NCBI RefSeq assembly: GCF_022376445.1
Contig: NW_025955414.1
Coordinates: 1-29,563, forward strand
Direction: 5' to 3'
Origin: Fomitopsis serialis
Taxonomy: Eukaryota; Basidiomycota; Agaricomycetes; Polyporales; Fomitopsidaceae
DNA: 29,563 nucleotides
In this document: positions 28,501 through 29,563 of the stretch, in pieces
How the letters are laid out: each line of letters begins with the position of its first letter
Position numbering within the stretch: position 1 is the first letter of the stretch
Notes under the pieces: generated by a model
Told to the model about the DNA's origin: nothing
What the model saw: only the letters and a program-made list of their open reading frames with translations
Databases searched by the model: none
Made by a program: the position numbers and the translations under genes

Positions 28501-29563
28501 GTCGGCTGCCTTACTTGGATTCTATAGGATTCTGCGCAACCTGGTCAGCTATGGGTCAGTGGCATGATGAGGTCCTGACGAACCTGAGAAGTGACCGAGT
28601 CGAGGTAATGCTGCAGTTTGTCATCCGTCGTACAGATGTACCCGACACCGCTAGTCTCCAGTCCTGGCCGACCTGCTCGACCGAATACTTGCAGCACATC
28701 CAGAACAGACAGGTCCGTGAAGGATCCCTTGGCAGAGTCATAAACCTGAGTGCCCTTGATGATGACTGCACTGATGCTGTGAGTCGGACTCCCAGAAGTC
28801 ACGCTGCGTACGTACCTGCATGAGCGGGAAGATTGACACCCCAAGCAAGTGTTGCAGTGCAGCATAGAACCTGTGAATATCATGAATGGCACCGCCGAAG
28901 TCTCATACCACGCCAGCTACCTTTATAGCCCGAGCTTCGAACATCCTTTCCATCATGTTTCGATCCGAACGCAGCATACCGGCATGATGAATGCCGAAGC
29001 CATTGTCGAAAAGCTGTTTCATTTCCTTGTTCCTCGACATACCAATATCCCGACGGAAGAACTCGAATTGAGGGTGGTCCTCGCAACTGAACTCGTCCAG
29101 TATTCCATCCGCCATGGCGGCTTCCTTGAGGGCAAGTGCAGTTTTTACCGTCTCCTTCCTTGCATGAACGAATACCATCACTTGGTGACCCTCCTGAACC
29201 AGCTCCGATACTTTTTCGAACGACACATGATCTAGGTTCTTGCGTGACTGCTTTCCGGGCTTTCCCTTGACGCCGATGAAATGCTGTTCGAGCGGCACAG
29301 GCCTAAAGGACGAGTCGAAGTAGAACAAGCCGGTGTGACGGTTCACTCTATGGAGAGTCTTGTCAGCGAGAGAAGTACTGCGTACCATGGACATCAAACC
29401 TGAGAAAATCCCCCACATCTACGTAGTTGGGCAGAGTGGCGCTCAGACCAACAATACGAATAACCGACTGCGTTGATTCAACCTGTGGAGAGCATGAGTC
29501 TTTCATGACGGCACGGTAACACCCTGCTTGCCTGTCGCAATGTACGAGCGACAATCGTTTCGA
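25552..29563 (-). CDS. SLH1: Slh1/ASCC3-type tandem helicase, N-terminus outside the window
   Basis: Exons: 29532->29563, 29400-29482, 28921-29347, 28816-28870, 28584-28765, 28515-28531, 28334-28467, 28018-28277, 27887-27970, 26888-27834, 25552-26838; about 1170 residues visible. Slh1 is the motor of the ribosome-quality-control-trigger complex, pulling on mRNA to split collided ribosomes. Cassette 1 shows [48 protein letters not shown] and [10 protein letters not shown], then a winged helix and Sec63 unit ([24 protein letters not shown]). Cassette 2 keeps motif I (APTGSGKST) but has CENLE for the DExH box and GRAVRHNG for motif VI, and the protein stops soon after NPVYYDC, without a second Sec63 unit. 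Four one-base losses are inferred near 27671, 27427, 27330 and 25985; each restores a conserved block. The first intron has a GC donor. Confidence 0.88.
28515..28531 (-). other. 17-nt exon of SLH1
   Basis: Encodes NPIES plus two bases of a Lys codon, giving SQNPIESKF, a block conserved after the GRAGRP motif in Ski2-like tandem helicases. It has a GCGCAG acceptor before it and a GTAAGG donor after it. Confidence 0.8.
29483..29531 (-). other. GC-AG intron in SLH1
   Basis: The exon ends CGACAG, the intron starts GCAAGC and ends CTCCACAG. It joins TIVARTLRQ to [17 protein letters not shown] in phase 0, as in orthologues; no GT donor gives that join. Confidence 0.75.

Noticed and set aside
25552..29563. 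Assignment of the helicase to Brr2
   Set aside because: Brr2 has the same tandem layout, but the blocks [19 protein letters not shown] and [15 protein letters not shown] fit Slh1/ASCC3 better.

Overview
This window is ordinary nuclear DNA of a filamentous fungus, almost certainly a basidiomycete and probably an Agaricomycete. The evidence is dense introns of about 45-60 nt with GT-AG ends and CTGAC/CTAAC branch motifs, moderate-to-high GC, overlapping gene neighbourhoods on both strands, and families I associate with mushrooms (a WW-domain membrane protein, short BTB proteins). I see no transposon, virus, CRISPR array or bacterial operon.

Layout, left to right: (1) the 3' part of a MYND zinc-finger gene (+, 1-702, one apparent frameshift); (2) a WW-domain/multi-membrane-segment gene (-, 837-2626); (3) the FG nucleoporin Nsp1/Nup62 (+, 2981-5277); (4) a degenerate coiled-coil-coding fragment (-, about 5279-5570); (5) a BTB/POZ gene (-, 5657-6421); (6) a gene-poor stretch holding an intron-containing tRNA-Ser(AGA) (+, 7537-7650); (7) a DHA1-type MFS drug:H+ antiporter (-, 8387-10490); (8) the spliceosomal DEAD-box ATPase Prp5 (-, 11388-14962), divergent from (9) the proteasome regulator PI31 (+, 15185-16297); (10) an unrecognised acidic coiled-coil protein (+, 16657-17590); (11) a 16-exon gene joining ankyrin repeats, a dysferlin-like domain, FYVE and RING (-, 17747-21527); (12) about 2 kb without a gene I can support; (13) a kynurenine aminotransferase-like PLP enzyme (+, 23492/23600-25414); (14) most of Slh1/ASCC3, the ribosome-quality-control-trigger helicase (-, 25552-29563, N-terminus outside the window).

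The gene models come from hand splicing: each exon was extended until reading phase, splice sites and family motifs agreed. About 75 introns are inferred. The genes do not form one pathway; they are housekeeping functions (nuclear pore, splicing, proteasome, ribosome rescue, endosomal ubiquitin signalling) plus a transporter and an aminotransferase.

The most interesting signals are in gene structure: a 3-nt micro-exon supplying one histidine of the FYVE signature, an 8-nt micro-exon in the MFS gene, a 35-nt intron, three GC-AG introns, nine consecutive phase-1 introns through the FG region of Nsp1, an Slh1 whose second helicase cassette looks catalytically dead and lacks its Sec63 unit, and five one-base losses concentrated in the last two genes, which are either assembly errors or real decay.
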